Shown here piece by piece: positions 1-9,282 of a stretch of DNA of 39,308 nt. Each line of letters starts with the position of its first letter. Position 1 is the first letter of the stretch. A program made the position numbers and the translations under genes. The notes below the pieces were generated by a model that saw only the letters and a list, made by a program, of their open reading frames with translations, was not told the origin of the DNA and searched no databases. The stretch comes from Chrysochromulina parva (lineage: Eukaryota > Haptophyta > Prymnesiales > Chrysochromulinaceae). The stretch covers positions 1-39,308 of the forward strand of contig PJAB01000124.1 of the NCBI GenBank assembly GCA_002887195.1, read 5' to 3'.

Positions 1-197
1 GGGCAGTAGGGTAGTGGGGCATATACCATTGCATTCTCCCAACTCTGGAGACTGTGTACTGTGTTTTTGGTGTGTCTACTTGTTTTTCTCACCACCCCCC
101 CTGACTGGGTATCCACCCCTCAGTTTGTTTCGCTCCACGAAAACAAACGGTTTCGTCACCCGACATTTCCATTTTATAATAAGGATGTATACTACAC

Positions 198-3100
198 TCA
201 TGACGACAGGTAGAGCGAGTTGGCGAAGGCGATGCCACGGTGCACGGCAGCTCGACCGTCGAGGAAGCGCTCACGAAGCGGCTGGTTGCCCAGCGCGCTG
301 GCCGCGTCGGCTAGCTGGAGCAGCATCTCGTCCAGCGCTTTCAGATGCCGCACCAGCGTTCCTTCGTATGTACTTGGACTCAAAAGCCAACATTGTTCAA
401 ATGAAGCCCCAGATGCCCATGCGAGCACTGCAGCCACCAGCTCAGTGCTCAGGTCGTCGCGCTCATCCATGCCCACTGTCGGCTCGAGAGCAAATTCTGC
501 CGCGAGGCGCTTGAGGCGCTCATTCGTCTGCTTAATCGCCGCGATGGCTCGATCGAGAGCGGCCGTCGGCAGGGGCAGTGAGTACGACGTCCCAAGCGAC
601 GACTTCGCCACCCTCTGGCCGGGCAGCAGACATGCGAGGACGGCAACCGTCTCTGCAGTGCTGAGCTCATTGAGAACGCCGTCGACGATGACCTCCACGA
701 GGAGCAGCTCGTCCGACGCCTCAATGCAGCACGCCGCACGTCCCTTGAGGAGCAGCACATCATCGCTGTTGACGTACTCAAGGCGCTCGAGCATCCGACG
801 CATGCATGCGATGCGAGGGTCAGCAGTCTGCGCACAAATATCCTGGGCGACCTCCGACTCGCCCAGGACGCACAGTGCTGCCGATCGCATGCGCGGTTGC
901 GGATCCGCGTCCGCCGCCTTGTCGAGCTGCTCAAGCTCCAGCAGCACCATCCGTGTTTTCCGGCACCGATCGTACGCGCTTTGCAAGCGGCTGCTCCGAT
1001 GTAGAGGATGCGCGCGAAGTGCGTGCTCCGCCTCTTCGATGTCGTCGACTAGCCGAAGCAGCACGGGGTCGGCAACGTCCATATGCTCGATCGGGTCGAG
1101 GAGCGGCATGGAACCATCAAATCCTTGGAGAGACGCATCGAGGGCCAGGGCGACACTTGCACGTGCGTCCGGCTCCTGCAGGTCGCGTGGCATCCACAAG
1201 CGCACAGCGGCGAAGTGTCGCACTGCAGAGAGCGGGACACTCACCACCACCATTTCCCGCTTGGCATCATCACAGATTGCTGCCTCAGTGACTTCCTCAG
1301 CAGCGATGCCTCCATCACAGAACGCATGCTTGCCTATGGGCATCGTCCTCGGCCGCTTTCGCGTCGTCGTTCGGGTCAGCACATGCAGCTGCGAGCTGCC
1401 AGGAAGCGGTGGCGCATTTGAACCTTCGCTCGAGCCAGGCTGGTTGCTCGCAGACGCGGCCGCACCTGCCGTCCCTGGTGCCGATACCAGCACCGCCCAG
1501 TCGCGGTTTTCGTGAAGGTAGAGCAGGCGACCAGGCTGCAGCCACGGCCTCGCGTGACTCCGTAAGCGCCGCTCAAACTGCTCTCCGAGGCGATGCAACG
1601 CTGCTCGTTGGAGCAAGTACCTGTCCGCCGAGTGATGCAACTCGATCTCTGCTGCAGCTTCCGCACGTAAGATGCGCAGCTGCTCTGCGACCGTGTGCCG
1701 CCGCGCGGCGCGCCGACGCCGCTCACGGGCGAGCTGGAAGGTGCGAAATGTGCGTTCTAAGATTGTAAGCGCGCTGACGCCCTCGGTGCGCATGAGCTTG
1801 AGCATCGTCGAGAAGCGCAGCGAGAAGCGCGAATTGAGCTCTTTGAAGCGCCGGGAGAGCATCTCCTCGCCCTCGTCTGCCGAAAGGTGGTGGCTCATAA
1901 GCAGCACAGAATAGCCCTGCGAGTCCTGCCCGCGCCGGCCCGCACGCCCGCTCATCTGCGTGTACTCTGTCGGCTGGATGAGCCTCGACGTTGTGCCATC
2001 GAACTTCTGCGTCGACGCGAACACCACGGTGCGCGCGGGCAAGTTGAGCCCCATAGCAAGTGTTTCCGTGGCAATGAGTACACGCAGCATCCCCTCCGTG
2101 AAGAGTAGCTCCACGACCTCGCGCAGAAGTGGCAGCAGCCCGGAGTGATGCAAGCCCACGCCCGACCGAAGCAGCGGCAGGAGCGAGGTCACCTGAGCTA
2201 GCGAACGATCCTCGTCAGCAAGCATGCTCACTGCGCGCTCGAAGACTTCCTCGACTGTGGCGATCTCCTGCGGGCTGAGGAGCCGCAGCCCGCTGCCAGG
2301 CACCACGCCTCCGTCGCCCGCTGTGGCCTCGGCGGTGACTGTCGCGGCGGCATTGCGTGCCATCTGCGCGGCAATGAGTTCACACTCCTTTCGGCTGAAG
2401 CAGAAGACGATTGCAGGCAGCATACCCAGAGGGCCGAGGCGGCCTATGACACGAATGACTTCAGCGGCGCGCCTGCGATTCTTCTCGCTGACAGCATGCG
2501 GGTCAGGCATCTCTATTGGGGTCGATGCCGCCCCTCGGCTCCGGATCCTTGGGAGTCCGCCCACGGCGCTCTGCCACTGAGCCTCGTCAAAGCAGCCCTG
2601 CTCGTCCTGCACGAGGTGCAGCCCCCCGCCGCCAAGTGGGCAGACGTAGTGAAGCAGCGGTACTGGGCGATGCATGGTGTGCACCACGTTGATAGGCTGA
2701 CCGTGCAGAGCTGCTAGCCACTCTGCTACTTCAAATGCGTTTGGCACTGTCGCCGATAGCAGGACCACTCGAATGGAGTGTGGCAGCAAGATGAGGGACT
2801 CCTCGAGCACCCAGCCACGATCTGGGCTTCCCAGTAGGTGCATCTCGTCAAATATCACCCATTTAACCTCTCGCATTGTCGTCGCCCCTCGGTAAAGCAT
2901 CACGCGCAATACTTCGGTGGTCATAACAAGGCACGACGACTCCTCATCGATTGTGGTGTCACCCGTTACAAGTCCCACATCGCCGAACGCTTCTTTGAGA
3001 TCGCGATACTTTTGGTTGGAGAGCGCCTTGATTGGTGAAGAGTAGATCACGCGCTGACCATCACGTATCGCAGCAGCAATCGCATGCTCAGCACACACAG

Positions 3101-3281
3101 TTTTGCCAGCGGACGTGTGGGCACACACCAGCACCGACTCTCCGTGATCGATACACGACGTAGCCACGCGCTGAAATTCGTCTAAGGCGAAGGGATACCG
3201 GCGTGCTGGCTGCGCAGCTGCGCGGCTCTGGTGTGGCACTCCCAGCGGCGGACGAGCCACGCTGAAGTCGCACGCGGCCAT
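198..3281 (-). CDS. Mtr4/Ski2-type DExH RNA helicase
   Basis: ATP-dependent 3'-5' RNA helicase of the Ski2-like group, which feeds RNA to the exosome. The 1027-residue protein shows motif I AHTSAGKT (about 54-61), motif Ia SPIKALSNQKY, the Walker B box as DEMH (145-148; relatives usually have DEVH), SAT (176-178) and motif VI QMSGRAGRRG (about 441-450). The last 150 residues match the DSHCT helical domain and end in the family-typical IAFANSLYL. Length is close to Mtr4 (about 1040 residues). Between the helicase core and DSHCT lies a poorly conserved region where Mtr4 has its arch; a piece reading GRLLYLHENRDWAVLV may be the KOW part. The first ATG is at 3281; the frame is open 33 codons further up but without an ATG. 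Mtr4 is slightly favoured over Ski2 by the stretch after SAT. No targeting signal is clear. Confidence 0.93.
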   Translation of the reverse strand: MAACDFSVARPPLGVPHQSRAAAQPARRYPFALDEFQRVATSCIDHGESVLVCAHTSAGKTVCAEHAIAAAIRDGQRVIYSSPIKALSNQKYRDLKEAFGDVGLVTGDTTIDEESSCLVMTTEVLRVMLYRGATTMREVKWVIFDEMHLLGSPDRGWVLEESLILLPHSIRVVLLSATVPNAFEVAEWLAALHGQPINVVHTMHRPVPLLHYVCPLGGGGLHLVQDEQGCFDEAQWQSAVGGLPRIRSRGAASTPIEMPDPHAVSEKNRRRAAEVIRVIGRLGPLGMLPAIVFCFSRKECELIAAQMARNAAATVTAEATAGDGGVVPGSGLRLLSPQEIATVEEVFERAVSMLADEDRSLAQVTSLLPLLRSGVGLHHSGLLPLLREVVELLFTEGMLRVLIATETLAMGLNLPARTVVFASTQKFDGTTSRLIQPTEYTQMSGRAGRRGQDSQGYSVLLMSHHLSADEGEEMLSRRFKELNSRFSLRFSTMLKLMRTEGVSALTILERTFRTFQLARERRRRAARRHTVAEQLRILRAEAAAEIELHHSADRYLLQRAALHRLGEQFERRLRSHARPWLQPGRLLYLHENRDWAVLVSAPGTAGAAASASNQPGSSEGSNAPPLPGSSQLHVLTRTTTRKRPRTMPIGKHAFCDGGIAAEEVTEAAICDDAKREMVVVSVPLSAVRHFAAVRLWMPRDLQEPDARASVALALDASLQGFDGSMPLLDPIEHMDVADPVLLRLVDDIEEAEHALRAHPLHRSSRLQSAYDRCRKTRMVLLELEQLDKAADADPQPRMRSAALCVLGESEVAQDICAQTADPRIACMRRMLERLEYVNSDDVLLLKGRAACCIEASDELLLVEVIVDGVLNELSTAETVAVLACLLPGQRVAKSSLGTSYSLPLPTAALDRAIAAIKQTNERLKRLAAEFALEPTVGMDERDDLSTELVAAVLAWASGASFEQCWLLSPSTYEGTLVRHLKALDEMLLQLADAASALGNQPLRERFLDGRAAVHRGIAFANSLYLSS

Positions 3282-3437
3282 GGGAAGCGCGCGATGTGAC
3301 GGAACCGGAAAGCTCTCGGACACGCTTTCGTGACGTGGCCCTCGTCGTGGCGGGGAGTGATGCGGGCGCGGTGATTCCAAGGTTCCTCCTCGTTAACTTT
3401 TTTTTTTGACGATTTCTGAGTCCCCTACAGGGTCTTT

Positions 3438-3710
3438 ATGGCCGACACCGGCACATTCGACTCGGCGTTCAGCGTGCTCGTGGACGGCAAGCGCCTGGTC
3501 GTCGGTAGCCAGATCTACTCGACGCAGTCGCAGCTACACCGAGAGAGCCGACCCCGTGCTCCGCCCTCTGTAATTGGTCCAGATCCATTTCCGCAGGCGA
3601 CGAATGATGCCGACCGGCCGGACATCAAGGCATTCTCATATCCGCTGGTTCCCAGCGATTCCAAACCGGCCATCGGCGAAGCAGTGTGGTCATATCCTGG
3701 GCGATCGTAA
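3438..3710 (+). CDS. small ORF of unknown function, possibly a fragment
   Basis: An ATG-started 90-codon frame lying head to head with the helicase (156 bp between ATGs). The N-terminus reads MADTGTFDSAFSVLVDGKRL and the product has no signal peptide or membrane segment. I do not recognise it. After its stop, another frame (about 3686-3877) continues with codon-like sequence containing RVDELLIRIFFASDENVL and later NTLYCE. This weakly recalls the end of a BAH domain (pattern R-F-[FY]-x-x-E-N ... N-x-L-Y). The two parts could be exons of one gene or a decayed gene; I could not place a convincing intron. Coding status is uncertain. Confidence 0.35.
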   Translation: MADTGTFDSAFSVLVDGKRLVVGSQIYSTQSQLHRESRPRAPPSVIGPDPFPQATNDADRPDIKAFSYPLVPSDSKPAIGEAVWSYPGRS

Positions 3711-4180
3711 AGGCCTCAAACTACGAAGCCGCTACCAGCTGCTGCGCTGGGCAGTACGGCCGTGTGGATGAGCTGCTCATCCGCATCTTCTTCGCGTCGG
3801 ACGAGAATGTGCTGCCGCATAGACCATATTTAGCCACCAGTATGTACAGTGCCTGTAATACCTTGTACTGTGAGTGAGTATGACCGCGGACAAGAGCAGA
3901 GACGTTGACGCCGACAGCAGTGTGTGTAACGTGTCGCTTTCGCCGTTGGCATTTGCGCCGCGTGGCGTGTGCTGTCGACCTGATTGTCGGAGGATACTAT
4001 TGTAAGCAGATTCCGAGCGGTGATCACAATTTGTCACGGGCGACGTTTCCCGTTATATCTCCCGCGAGTGCGCCGGACGTCTTCGGTCTTGATTACATAT
4101 AGGGCGCGGTTGGCCGTCGCGGGCCGGGAAATCTTGCACGAGCGGAAAATCGAAAAGAAAACTTCGGTGTCTTCACAGGA
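3711..4180 (+). other. intergenic stretch with possible exon or relic
   Basis: 470 bp between the small ORF and the HMG-box gene. The first 165 bp hold the open frame described with the previous ORF (weak BAH-like resemblance). The remainder shows no gene. A CAG at about 4176-4178, directly before the HMG-box ATG, could be a splice acceptor. Confidence 0.4.
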
Positions 4181-4909
4181 ATGGCCGATGCCGTGCACGC
4201 TTCGACGACGCTCGCCCCGTCGCCATCCGCATCGGATGATGCGGAGCCAACTTCGACTGATGCGGATCCAGCTTCGACGACGCTCGCCACGTCGCCATCG
4301 TCTGAGCCTGTGCTGCAAGCGTCCAAGAAGCAGGGCAGTACGAAGCGCCCCAAGGGCGCGATCGACCGTGCAAAGGGCAAGCAGAAGGCGGTTGACAAGA
4401 AGAAGATGGATCTGGCAAAGCGCGAGAAAACTGCTGAAGGCATGGCTGAACTGCAGAAGAAGGCCAACGAGACGCTCGCCAAGCCGCTTTCGGCCTTCAT
4501 GCTCTTTGGGTTCTCGCAGCGCGGGATTCTGAAGAAGCAGAAGGAGCCAATCCGTGAAGTTGTGAAGGCGGTAGGTGAACGATGGATGCTCCTAAGCCAT
4601 GCTGATCGTGCTAGGTATGAGGCTATGGCTGATGAAGAGGCGGCCTACTTACAGAGGCGAGCCGCGCAACCGCCGCCCAGCGTGATCGCGCCGAAGCCCA
4701 AGTCGAAGCCCAAGCCCAAGCCCAAGCCCGAGCCGACCCCCAGCCCCTCAGCACCACAAAATGATGGCGATGCCAAGGCTCAGCCTCACGAGGATGAGGG
4801 CCAGGTACAGGTGGATGAAGAGGACGATTGCGCTGATGTCGCTGAGCCAGCACGTTACAATGGAGATGCGGACGAGCGCGGTGACCCGAACGCCGAAATT
4901 TGGGGGTGA
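4181..4909 (+). CDS. HMG-box DNA-binding protein
   Basis: A 242-residue chromatin-type protein with one HMG box at about 101-158, recognisable by KPLSAFMLFGFSQR at its start, the core VGERWMLLSHADRARYE and the end ADEEAAYLQR. HMG boxes bend DNA and act in chromatin or transcription. Upstream (45-100) is a lysine-rich, helical basic region. Downstream (170-185) is a run of Lys-Pro repeats and then an acidic tail, the basic-box-acidic layout of many HMGB-like proteins. Residues 8-14 and 32-38 repeat (STTLAPS/STTLATS) because of an in-frame 72-bp-spaced DNA duplication. The ATG at 4181 is the first in frame. The target sequence and gene-specific role cannot be told. Confidence 0.85.
   Translation: MADAVHASTTLAPSPSASDDAEPTSTDADPASTTLATSPSSEPVLQASKKQGSTKRPKGAIDRAKGKQKAVDKKKMDLAKREKTAEGMAELQKKANETLAKPLSAFMLFGFSQRGILKKQKEPIREVVKAVGERWMLLSHADRARYEAMADEEAAYLQRRAAQPPPSVIAPKPKSKPKPKPKPEPTPSPSAPQNDGDAKAQPHEDEGQVQVDEEDDCADVAEPARYNGDADERGDPNAEIWG
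4201..4299 (+). repeat. imperfect direct repeat inside HMG-box gene
   Basis: About 27 bp beginning TTCGACGACGCTCGCC occurs at 4201-4227 and again at 4273-4299 with one or two changes. The 72-bp spacing keeps the reading frame, so the protein gains 24 residues. Confidence 0.8.
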
Positions 4910-5299
4910 CCGGGGATCGAACTGTCATTGTTCGGGATCGTCTCTGAGGATCTATGTATGCGCATCTTCATCCTATTTCCTATAGCATCGTTTTATGTCT
5001 CACGATCGCGTGAGACGAATCGGCAATCGTCCGCTCGCGTCAGAGCCCGCTCCACGCGCACCCGACCCGGCGCAGTCGACACCCCCCGCGACGGGGTCGG
5101 GCTCGTCACGGGCCCGCGACGGGCCTCGTTCAGGCTCGTCCTTCACCGTCCTACGTGCGGTGTGGCGTGGGGAGCGACGTGCCCGGGCGGGGGGCGCGGG
5201 CAAACCCAACCCGCAACAGAGCGAGGCCGCCTCTCGGCGCTCAGTTTTTGACCGGGTGCCACTGCTCTCCGACTTGAAACTCTGCTTGTTGCGGTCCTG
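4910..5299. other. convergent intergenic region
   Basis: 390 bp between the 3' ends of the HMG-box gene (+) and the metallopeptidase gene (-). It must hold both transcript ends. It is very GC-rich from about 5030 on. I see no gene, tRNA or clear repeat. Confidence 0.6.
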
Positions 5300-6793
5300 T
5301 CAGGCGCCGCGCGCCGCGCCCACACTACCGCTACTGAGGTCTTGGGCGGGTTGGGGTTGGGGCTGTGGAACCTCAGGGTGAGGCTGTGGAATGAGGCTGG
5401 AGGGGCTGGGGGTCGCTCTCCTAAGGTCCTCCGCAAACTTGATCACCTGAAGGGCGTCCCGACTTGCCACGTAGCACGCTCGCATCGAGTCACCCTCGAC
5501 CATCCATTTGTGCCCACTGTAAGTGAAACGCGTGGAACGCGTGCCCGCTGCCACTTCTCCATATGATTTTGGAGTGCCATCGAGAGTGACCCAGCTCAGC
5601 TGGATTGTGTGCGATCCTGCCTGATTATCAATCTCAAGAGTGCAAGCCATCTCTTGAACGCCAACTTCGCCATCATCATGACGATCACATTCGGCGATTG
5701 TAGGAAGCAACTGGCTCGCCTCGCAGACGGGATTAATGAAGATGGGCCGCAGCACGACTGGCTCCGTCTCTGTGGCGTTCACAGAAAAGGATGGGTGTGA
5801 GCCGCCGTAAACGCTACCCACGAGGCCGAAGCCATGCGCATCATACTCGGCGAGGCCGTGTGGCCCCGGCCGGGGCAGTTTCTGTGTTGAGCACACGAAC
5901 TCTCCATGTGACCCCCAGAACCACATCGACAATTCGGCAAAGTACTCCTCGGCGCACGTCGCGGCGTACGCCTTCGAGCCACATGGGCGGCGCCAGAGGC
6001 CGCGCGTAATCGTGGAGCGCTCGAAGGCCTCGACGATTGCCGCCCGCGTGGTGCGCGGAAGCCCATAGTCCATCAGCGTGTGTGCAAATTCGTGTGTGAG
6101 CACGTCTCGACCGGCGTAACGAGGATCCGTGTCGTGCTCAACCAGGTTTTCCTCGCCGCACGAGCAAATGAGACCGCCCAACCCACGTGTACGCTCGTCG
6201 ACGGTGAGTTGATCCGCCGAAAGGAGCGGGTATCTGTATCCGCGTGCGTTGTCACTGCGCTCCGCCCACACGCCGTGCCGCTCAGTGCGGCGTGGGTCGT
6301 TGCGCGCCTCGTCCGCGTAGTCGCCCCGGCGACCCCGCAGGTGGGCGTGCTCGGGCAAGTTCGACACTTGCTGGCGACTGCCAACGATGTGAATGGCAGC
6401 GCCGCGCCGCCGCAGGCGCGCTGGCACGTCCGGCGGCAGGTTGCGGAGCATACGGCCAATTCTCTCGGCTGCTATGAAGAGTGCAGCGTCAGTACAGCGA
6501 GCGTGCGCCTTGACTGGGATGCCGCGCACGACGAGCTGCTTAGAAAAAAATGGATGCGCGCCCGTCGCTGGCGTGATCGTCGGTCGGCGGTGCGACCGAC
6601 GGCGAGTCCGCTCCAGGGGCTGGGCCGCCTCTGCTCCAAGCCGCTTGAGCAGATTTGCGTGCGCCCTGTCCGAGGAGAGGATCACCGGCAGCAACTGCGC
6701 GCGCATTGCCTGTCCCCGGGAACTGCTCGCCGCAGCGTCGGGCGCGGTGGAGAGGAATGGGACAAATCGAGGCGGAAGTGGGAGGGCGTGCAT
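5300..6793 (-). CDS. HExxH zinc metallopeptidase with C-terminal VHL-beta-like domain
   Basis: A 497-residue protein. The peptidase part has HEFAH (234-238), which supplies two zinc ligands and the catalytic Glu, and EEYFAE (282-287) about 45 residues later. That Glu would be the third ligand, so a gluzincin-like enzyme is likely. Residues 384-444 match the beta domain of the von Hippel-Lindau protein: the segment SWVTLDGTPKSYGEV and then YSGHKW align without gaps to human VHL. W401, Y411, T424, H428 and W430 fall on human W88, Y98, S111, H115 and W117, which line the hydroxyproline pocket. The tail (465-490) is proline-rich with PQPQPQP. The first ATG is at 6793. The frame stays open to 6944 without an ATG and includes a hydrophobic ALLFATAILQF, so a signal peptide may come from an unseen upstream exon. 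Substrate is unknown. Confidence 0.8.
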   Translation of the reverse strand: MHALPLPPRFVPFLSTAPDAAASSSRGQAMRAQLLPVILSSDRAHANLLKRLGAEAAQPLERTRRRSHRRPTITPATGAHPFFSKQLVVRGIPVKAHARCTDAALFIAAERIGRMLRNLPPDVPARLRRRGAAIHIVGSRQQVSNLPEHAHLRGRRGDYADEARNDPRRTERHGVWAERSDNARGYRYPLLSADQLTVDERTRGLGGLICSCGEENLVEHDTDPRYAGRDVLTHEFAHTLMDYGLPRTTRAAIVEAFERSTITRGLWRRPCGSKAYAATCAEEYFAELSMWFWGSHGEFVCSTQKLPRPGPHGLAEYDAHGFGLVGSVYGGSHPSFSVNATETEPVVLRPIFINPVCEASQLLPTIAECDRHDDGEVGVQEMACTLEIDNQAGSHTIQLSWVTLDGTPKSYGEVAAGTRSTRFTYSGHKWMVEGDSMRACYVASRDALQVIKFAEDLRRATPSPSSLIPQPHPEVPQPQPQPAQDLSSGSVGAARGA

Positions 6794-6993
6794 CGGTCGA
6801 GGAGCTCGAAAGCGGCCGCCCGTCGCGGATAAGATGCGCAAGTGCTCTCGGACAGAGACCTTGCGAAATTGCAGGATCGCCGTCGCAAAGAGCAGAGCGT
6901 TTCGCTGAGCACAGCGTTGGAAGGAATAATTCCTAGGTCCCCTTTAATGGACCTCGAGAAAACCTATTTTGTCGAATCGCGAATCTCGGAAGG

Positions 6994-8016
6994 ATGGTCT
7001 GCGGCCTTTTCTTGCTGTGCTCAACCCTCTCTGCGGCTCACCTGCCATCGCCCGTGCCACTGGCACGCGTCATCGGCATGGGGTCAAGCGCATTGTCGCT
7101 CGGCCATTGTCGTCGTTGCGCCGGACTGAGTGCGCTCGCGCCAGGTGACGACCCTTACGCCATCCTTGGTGTCAATCGCGATGCAAGCGCAAGCCAGATC
7201 AAACAGGCGTACCGAAGGCTTGCGCTGCGGAATCACCCCGACGTGGCGACCGACGTACCGGACGCGCAGGCCAAGTTTGCTAGGATCGCTGATGCCTACT
7301 CTGTGCTCTCCAACGTAGAGACACGTGCCAAGTATGATCGCACGGGGCGGGGCGGCAGCAGCAGCGGCTACAGCGGCGCAGGCAGCGCGCCGAGATCGTC
7401 GAGTTATGGTTCCAGCTCGCCGTCCAACCCGGCCGCCGCTGCCGCCGCCGCGGAGCGGCAACGCCGCTGGCGCGAGGCCAACCCAACACCGGGTGAACTC
7501 GGTGACAGCTTCGGCGCTCTGCTCGGCGACATCGCGTCCGCCGTCGGCCAGGTTGTCGGCGGTGGCGACTGGCTCTCGCTGCTTGACGAGCTACAGCTCG
7601 CTGAAGGCGCGGAGTTGCAGTCGCTGCTGCGCTCGACGAACGTCGCCATGCTCAAGGAGGAGCTCGAGAGCGCGCGCTTCGTGCAGAGCTCCTTAAAGAC
7701 GCGGATAGCGCGGCTAACGTCCGAGGTGCAAGCCGCCATCGACGACAGGGAAAGCTTCGTGCGAAGTGGCGCCGCGCGCGGCAGCATGGAGCGCTCCATT
7801 GAGCGCGACCTCGAGCGCGACCTCAGCCGCCGCCGCGAACGGCTCGCGAATGCAAGGCGCATGCTGACCCAAGCTGAATCGCGCGAGAGCCGAATCAACG
7901 CCCGTCTCGAAGAACTGCGTCGCGGCCCGCCGCCAAGCAGCCCTCGAGCGGCCCAACGATCGCTCCCCTCCGTCGAGGACGAGCTTCAGCGCTTGAAGCG
8001 AGAAATGCGTAAATGA
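6994..8016 (+). CDS. J-domain (DnaJ-like) protein, probably plastid-targeted
   Basis: Co-chaperone of the Hsp70 system, 340 residues. The J domain spans about 53-118, starting [13 protein letters not shown], with the essential HPD at 81-83 and ending in RAKYDRTG. There is no Cys-rich zinc finger and no DnaJ C-terminal substrate domain, so it is a type III J-protein. A Ser/Gly-rich linker and an Ala run follow. From about 195 to the end the protein is charged and helical (coiled coil), with repeats such as [15 protein letters not shown]. The N-terminus is a good signal peptide ([15 protein letters not shown]) followed by a Ser/Arg-containing stretch before the J domain, which fits bipartite targeting to a complex plastid. 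It lies head to head with the metallopeptidase gene (200 bp between ATGs). Confidence 0.88.
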   Translation: MVCGLFLLCSTLSAAHLPSPVPLARVIGMGSSALSLGHCRRCAGLSALAPGDDPYAILGVNRDASASQIKQAYRRLALRNHPDVATDVPDAQAKFARIADAYSVLSNVETRAKYDRTGRGGSSSGYSGAGSAPRSSSYGSSSPSNPAAAAAAAERQRRWREANPTPGELGDSFGALLGDIASAVGQVVGGGDWLSLLDELQLAEGAELQSLLRSTNVAMLKEELESARFVQSSLKTRIARLTSEVQAAIDDRESFVRSGAARGSMERSIERDLERDLSRRRERLANARRMLTQAESRESRINARLEELRRGPPPSSPRAAQRSLPSVEDELQRLKREMRK

Positions 8017-8161
8017 GTTCGGGAAGAACTCCGGGCCTTCCATTCCGTGTCAGATTCCACCCAAGGATTCCACCGCGGCGTGGCGGGCTGCTGTGCCCCC
8101 TAGACGTGTAGTTCGTGGCGTGACTCGTGTGAGCTGTGAACGAAAAGGACTTCAACTCTTC

Positions 8162-9183
8162 ATGCGCCTCGTCTCGTTCATTGGTCCCAACTCGCCCAAT
8201 GCGCTGCAAGTGGGCGTCCTCGTGCCCCTTGGTGGCGCTGTCGGCACGCACACGCATGTAGTCAACCTGACAGCCGCCTTTGCGGTCGACGGTGGCGAGC
8301 TTCTGCACCGTGGCATGCGTCAGCTCTTGGAGGAGGCCGATACTGGTGGCAGCCTCGATCGTGCCGCTGCGGCTGTCGCGACAGGGCGCTGGCGCGTGCC
8401 TCTGGATGCGGTCTCACTGCGGGCTCCGATCTACGATCCAGAGAAGGTGTGACGCACGGATTTCCGAAACACAAACGCCTGCTCTTGTGACTGACGCACG
8501 CTGTGGACCTGACGCATGCTGTGCAGATCATCTGTGTCGGCATGAACTATCACGATCACTGCACGGAGCAAAACTTTCCGATCCCAAAGGAGCCGGTCAT
8601 CTTCAGCAAATTCGCTTCCTCGATCGTCTCCAACGGCGAACCACTTCCTCTCGACGAGGAGCTCACGCAGGAGCTCGATTTTGAGGCTGAGCTCGCTATT
8701 ATCATCGGCCGGACGGGCCGACACATCCCCAAGGAGCGCGGCCTCGACCACATTGCCGGCTGGTCTGTTGCGCACGACGTGTCTGCGCGCGACTGGCAGA
8801 TGAAGAAGAACGGCGGCCAGTGGCTCCTGGGTAAGACCATCGACGGCTTCGCCCCCATCGGCCCATCCATCGTAACGCGTGATGAGGGCGCCCCTTTTTT
8901 AGACGCCGGCAATCTCGGCGTGCACACCACGCTCAACGGCGAGATAGTGCAGAAATCCAACACCCGCGAGCTTATCTTCAAACCAGCCGACATCGTCGCC
9001 TTCGTCTCACGCTTCGTCACGCTCAAACCAGGCGACATGATCTTCAGCGGCACGCCCGGCGGTGTGGGCATTTTCCGCAAGCCGCCGATGTTCCTCAAGG
9101 GCGGCGACGAGGTCGTCGTCCATATCGACGGGCTCGGCAGTCTCACCAACCGCGTCGCCCTCGTGACCCGCGCGAAGCTGTGA
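8162..9183 (+). CDS. fumarylacetoacetate hydrolase (FAHD2-like) family protein, two exons
   Basis: Metal-dependent hydrolase/decarboxylase family acting on C-C bonds of oxo-acids. Exon 1 is 8162-8446, exon 2 is 8527-9183; the intron 8447-8526 (80 nt, GTGTGA...GTGCAG, phase 0) is placed because its removal joins APIYDPEK to IICVGMNYHDHC, exactly as in the family. The product has 313 residues, like FAHD2. The N-terminal domain starts MRLVSFIG. In the catalytic domain the divalent-metal ligands are E148 and E150 (in LDFEAELA) and D179 (in VAHDVSARD), and the late motif GDMIFSGTPGGVG is present. No clear targeting peptide. The precise substrate (acylpyruvate, oxaloacetate or other) cannot be told. 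Same strand as its neighbours, about 145 and 100 bp apart. Confidence 0.93.
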
Positions 9184-9282
9184 TGGCTCAGAGTACCGTC
9201 CGACGATTAGACGTTCGACGAGACGTTGAGAGGAGAGAAAAAAACGGGTTCACACGCAGCAACCTGTGCGTGGCTCCTAAAC

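Noticed and set aside
220..1515. Long open frame (431 codons) opposite the helicase gene
   Set aside because: It is the antisense of a well-conserved coding region. Ser/Arg-rich composition without any motif is typical of GC-rich shadow frames.
4905..4935. tRNA T-loop-like string GTTCGATCCCCGG on the minus strand
   Set aside because: The flanking bases do not form a T stem, and no anticodon or acceptor stem could be built around it.
8503..8526. GTG start for the second part of the FAH-family protein
   Set aside because: This part lies in the intron. The exon-1 junction restores the family sequence, and eukaryotic starts are ATG.
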